31,084 nt of DNA from positions 1 through 31,084 of the forward strand of contig CAITDX010000002.1 of assembly GCA_903891335.1 (NCBI GenBank), in the 5' to 3' direction. This DNA comes from an uncultured bacterium. Its GTDB lineage: Bacteria; Patescibacteriota; Microgenomatia; UBA1400; PJMF01. The notes below the pieces were generated by a model, which saw only the letters and a list, made by a program, of their open reading frames with translations, had not been told where the DNA came from and searched no databases. Of this stretch, positions 29,222 through 31,084 are shown piece after piece (the stretch's first letter is position 1; each line of letters begins with the position of its first letter). Both the position numbers and the translations under genes were made by a program.

Positions 29222-29236
29222 GGTAAAATGACCACT
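29222..29236 (+). promoter_or_regulatory. -10 box of yebC
   Basis: Extended -10 TGgTAAAAT (hexamer 29224-29229), 7 nt before the ATG at 29237. No good -35 at 17 nt. It predicts a leaderless message. Confidence 0.6.
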
Positions 29237-29812
29237 ATGGCAGGTCACAGCAAATGGCACAATATCAAGAATCGCAAGGGAGCTCAGGATAAACTCAAGA
29301 GCAAAGCCTTCAGTCAGTTGTCGCGTTTAATTCGGGCAGCGACTCGTCAGGGGGGATCGGGTGATCCTAAGAGCAACTCGAGTTTACGTCTCATTCTTGA
29401 TAAAGCTCGACTAGCCAATATGCCCAAGGATAAAGTCCAGAAAGCAATTGATGTGGCGCTGGGCAATACGGGTGGCAAGCAAATTCAAGAAATTACCTAT
29501 GAAGCATTTGGTCCTGGTGGCATTGGTTTATTGATCGTAGCGCTGACTGATAATGTCAATCGCACCTCGGCTGAATTGCGTTTCATCCTCAATAAATACG
29601 CTGGTTCACTGGGGGGACCGGGGAGTGTCAAATATATGTTTCAGCGGGGTAGTGAGGGAGAGTTTGTGGCAACTATGAAGTTTGAGCCAAGTGAAGAAGA
29701 TGCACCAAAGTTATTGGAATTGATTGATCAATTGCGTGAAAATGAGGATGTTGAAGATGTTTTTGCGGCATGTGATTTTGTTGATAACCAAGACTTGGAT
29801 GGGGAAGACTAG
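29237..29812 (+). CDS. yebC: YebC/PmpR-family regulatory protein
   Basis: A 191-aa protein starting MAGHSKWHNIKNRKGAQDKL, the hallmark of the YebC/TACO1 family. Other conserved parts are LRLILDKARLANMPKDKV, YEAFGPGGIGLLIVALTDN (including the NRTSAELR segment) and a shortened C-terminal domain (usual length about 240-250 aa). Members act on transcription or ease translation through proline stretches; the mode here is unknown. The ATG at 29237 lies 7 nt after a -10 box, so an upstream in-frame extension is rejected. The next gene starts 3 bp after its stop. Confidence 0.9.
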   Translation: MAGHSKWHNIKNRKGAQDKLKSKAFSQLSRLIRAATRQGGSGDPKSNSSLRLILDKARLANMPKDKVQKAIDVALGNTGGKQIQEITYEAFGPGGIGLLIVALTDNVNRTSAELRFILNKYAGSLGGPGSVKYMFQRGSEGEFVATMKFEPSEEDAPKLLELIDQLRENEDVEDVFAACDFVDNQDLDGED

Positions 29813-29815
29813 TAT

Positions 29816-30583
29816 ATGCGTCGTCGTGAGAAATTTGTCGTCGTCTCGGTGCTTTTAAGTGTCGCTTTGCTATTGATGCAGTATGTTCCTCTAGATTGGC
29901 GTTATGGAGCGACATTGTTGCTTTTCATCGTTTCCTATCTAGTATCGGCTTGGGCGCTTTCAGAAGATTTGCAGGCTCATGAGTGGCTGACAATTATGCC
30001 ATTTCCGGCTTTATACGCGAGCGCGGTCTCGTTATTCTACTTTTTACTTCCGGAGATGTTGGTCTCGAGATTAGTGATTGTTATCATTTTTGGAGTTGGT
30101 ATGTATGCCTTGTTTCTGACTTCCAATATTTTTTCAGTAGCCAAGGGCAGGACGATTCAATTGTTGTATGCCGCGCATGCGGTGGCCTTGTTTTTCACTA
30201 TGCTCACGTCTTTGCTTTTTAGTAATGTGATTTTTTCCTTGAGACTGCCATTCTATCTCAATGGCGCCTTGGTTTTTGCTAGCCATTTCCCGTTGGTACT
30301 GATGTCACTCTGGTCGATTGAGCTTTCACCCAAGATTGATCGCAGTTTACTGATCTACACCAGTGCATTTAGCTTTATCTTGGCGGAATTGGCAATTATA
30401 TTTTCATTCTTACCGCTAGCAGTGTGGAGTCAGGCTCTCTTTGTCATGTCGTTTCTCTATGTTGGTCTCAGCGTCCTCCAGAACCTCCTCAAAGGTCGTT
30501 TGTTCCAGAGTACGATTAATGAATATAACCTCGTCGCTTTCTTGATACTATTTCTTTTCCTGATCATGTTCCCTGGTAAATAA
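29816..30583 (+). CDS. Multi-pass membrane protein of unknown function
   Basis: A 255-aa protein made of about eight hydrophobic segments with short loops, starting MRRREKFVVVSVLLSVALLL. The basic start orients its N-terminus inward. There is no catalytic or transporter motif that I can name. It resembles conserved unknown membrane proteins of CPR bacteria (DUF5656-like), but this is tentative. It is probably co-transcribed with yebC. A palindrome and a T-run follow it. Confidence 0.6.
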   Translation: MRRREKFVVVSVLLSVALLLMQYVPLDWRYGATLLLFIVSYLVSAWALSEDLQAHEWLTIMPFPALYASAVSLFYFLLPEMLVSRLVIVIIFGVGMYALFLTSNIFSVAKGRTIQLLYAAHAVALFFTMLTSLLFSNVIFSLRLPFYLNGALVFASHFPLVLMSLWSIELSPKIDRSLLIYTSAFSFILAELAIIFSFLPLAVWSQALFVMSFLYVGLSVLQNLLKGRLFQSTINEYNLVAFLILFLFLIMFPGK

Positions 30584-31024
30584 ACATTGATATATCAATC
30601 CTTTTTTGCTATTTCCCAGATTGGGGTAGAAGAGTGTGGGAATTTGCGGCGACAGGATTTTCTTGGTGATTTATGAGTGTAGTATTTGCAAATTTTGGTG
30701 GCGGTGGTGGCGTCAAAGATATGTATAAATCAATAAAATTTGGCCAAAAATTGCTAAAAAGTGTAGATATAAAAATTAGGGTAGAGGTCACAAAATTTTT
30801 TACTTAGGCATGGGGAGACAGGGCAGAGTGATATAGTTTGATATAGTAGGGTATGTCCGTGAAAATTGTGGAAAACTCAAAAGTTATAGGACTTTTTAGC
30901 CTGGTATGACCTAGTTTGAATCAGAAATTTAATTATCGTGTTGCAAAAGTATGCAAGAATAAATTCTGTGTTCAACTCATCCATTTTAGCCTGGTGGCTC
31001 TATTTTCCCTAGGATGCACTGACT
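30584..31024 (+). other. Mostly non-coding stretch before the right edge
   Basis: There is no convincing gene in about 440 bp. A 44-codon frame (30673-30807) starting MSVVFANFGGGGGVKD lacks a ribosome binding site and has unusual composition. TTTTAGCCTGGT occurs twice in direct orientation (30894-30905 and 30984-30995). The function of the stretch is unknown. Confidence 0.5.
30586..30607 (+). terminator. Possible terminator after the membrane protein gene
   Basis: The 14-bp palindrome ATTGATATATCAAT (30586-30599) is followed within 3 nt by six T. The stem is AT-only at its core and therefore weak. Confidence 0.45.
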
Positions 31025-31084
31025 ATGGATGAAAAAGGATTGATTAAACAAGAAAAAACCCGAATGCCACCTATGCCGGGGAGG
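31025..31084 (+). CDS. Possible N-terminal fragment of a gene cut by the right edge
   Basis: An ATG at 31025 opens a 20-codon frame (MDEKGLIKQEKTRMPPMPGR) running off the window. The residues look protein-like, and TAGGAT (31010-31015) could be a -10 giving a very short leader. Alternatively, read on the minus strand, CCCG...CGGG followed by six U (31056-31061) could end a gene lying beyond the edge. The evidence does not decide. Confidence 0.3.
   Translation, partial: MDEKGLIKQEKTRMPPMPGR

Noticed and set aside
29177..29236. A longer YebC with 20 extra N-terminal residues
   Set aside because: The family starts at MAGHSKWHNIKNRKG, and the extension contains the -10 box.
30673..30807. A 44-codon frame beginning MSVVFANFGGGGG
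   Set aside because: No ribosome binding site or promoter, skewed AT-rich codons and no recognisable family; kept only as a note in the intergenic entry.

Overview
The window looks like a chromosomal segment of a small-genome bacterium of the Candidate Phyla Radiation (Patescibacteria), perhaps Microgenomates-like. This placement is inference. It rests on very short versions of core proteins (bS18 of 59 residues, EF-Ts of 150), a Lys/Ala-rich extension on uS2, many small membrane proteins without clear relatives, dense gene packing, and -10 boxes that repeatedly sit 6-10 nt before the start codon (leaderless or nearly leaderless mRNAs). There is no rRNA, CRISPR array, transposase or prophage.

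Left part (1-8.9 kb): the start of a secreted protein, a small hypothetical gene, an EamA permease, a Panacea-type toxin-antitoxin pair, and ychF. Then come rpsF-ssb-rpsR with an S41 protease, and on the minus strand prfA and the hisS-rpmE pair. hisS is preceded by the most striking element in the window: a leaderless 16-codon peptide with four consecutive His codons, followed by mutually exclusive antiterminator and terminator hairpins. It reads as a ribosome-mediated attenuator of histidyl-tRNA synthetase.

Middle (9.2-17.3 kb): tRNA-Ala(CGC); a minus-strand operon of two exported proteins and an M24 peptidase; a 167-bp inverted-repeat element; a metallo-beta-lactamase-fold protein; dnaB; a small membrane protein; a UMPH-1-like nucleotidase; tRNA-Leu(CAA); an Lgt-like protein and an RluD-like pseudouridine synthase.

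Accessory block (17.35-21.67 kb): a promoter and possible small RNA, a remarkable array of palindromic repeats, then a phosphoribosyltransferase translationally coupled to AT-rich genes: a Cys-His-Asp (transglutaminase/NAT-like) plus Nudix fusion, an alpha/beta hydrolase, and a protein whose core matches the spacing of the SelO/kinase catalytic loop. I do not recognise this gene set as a known system.

Right part (21.7-31 kb): a second leaderless-peptide/terminator leader before a YhhQ-type transporter, glyA and folD; a small HExxH protein divergent from a VapBC-like pair, with both promoters built into one inverted-repeat region; rpsB-tsf with a LytR_C-like membrane protein; a TPR protein; yebC; a multi-pass membrane protein; and a final, mostly non-coding stretch with a possible gene start at the edge.

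Core genes provide translation, replication and one-carbon metabolism. The accessory pieces (Panacea TA, the four-gene block, VapBC/HExxH) are visibly AT-richer than their neighbours, which suggests separate acquisition.
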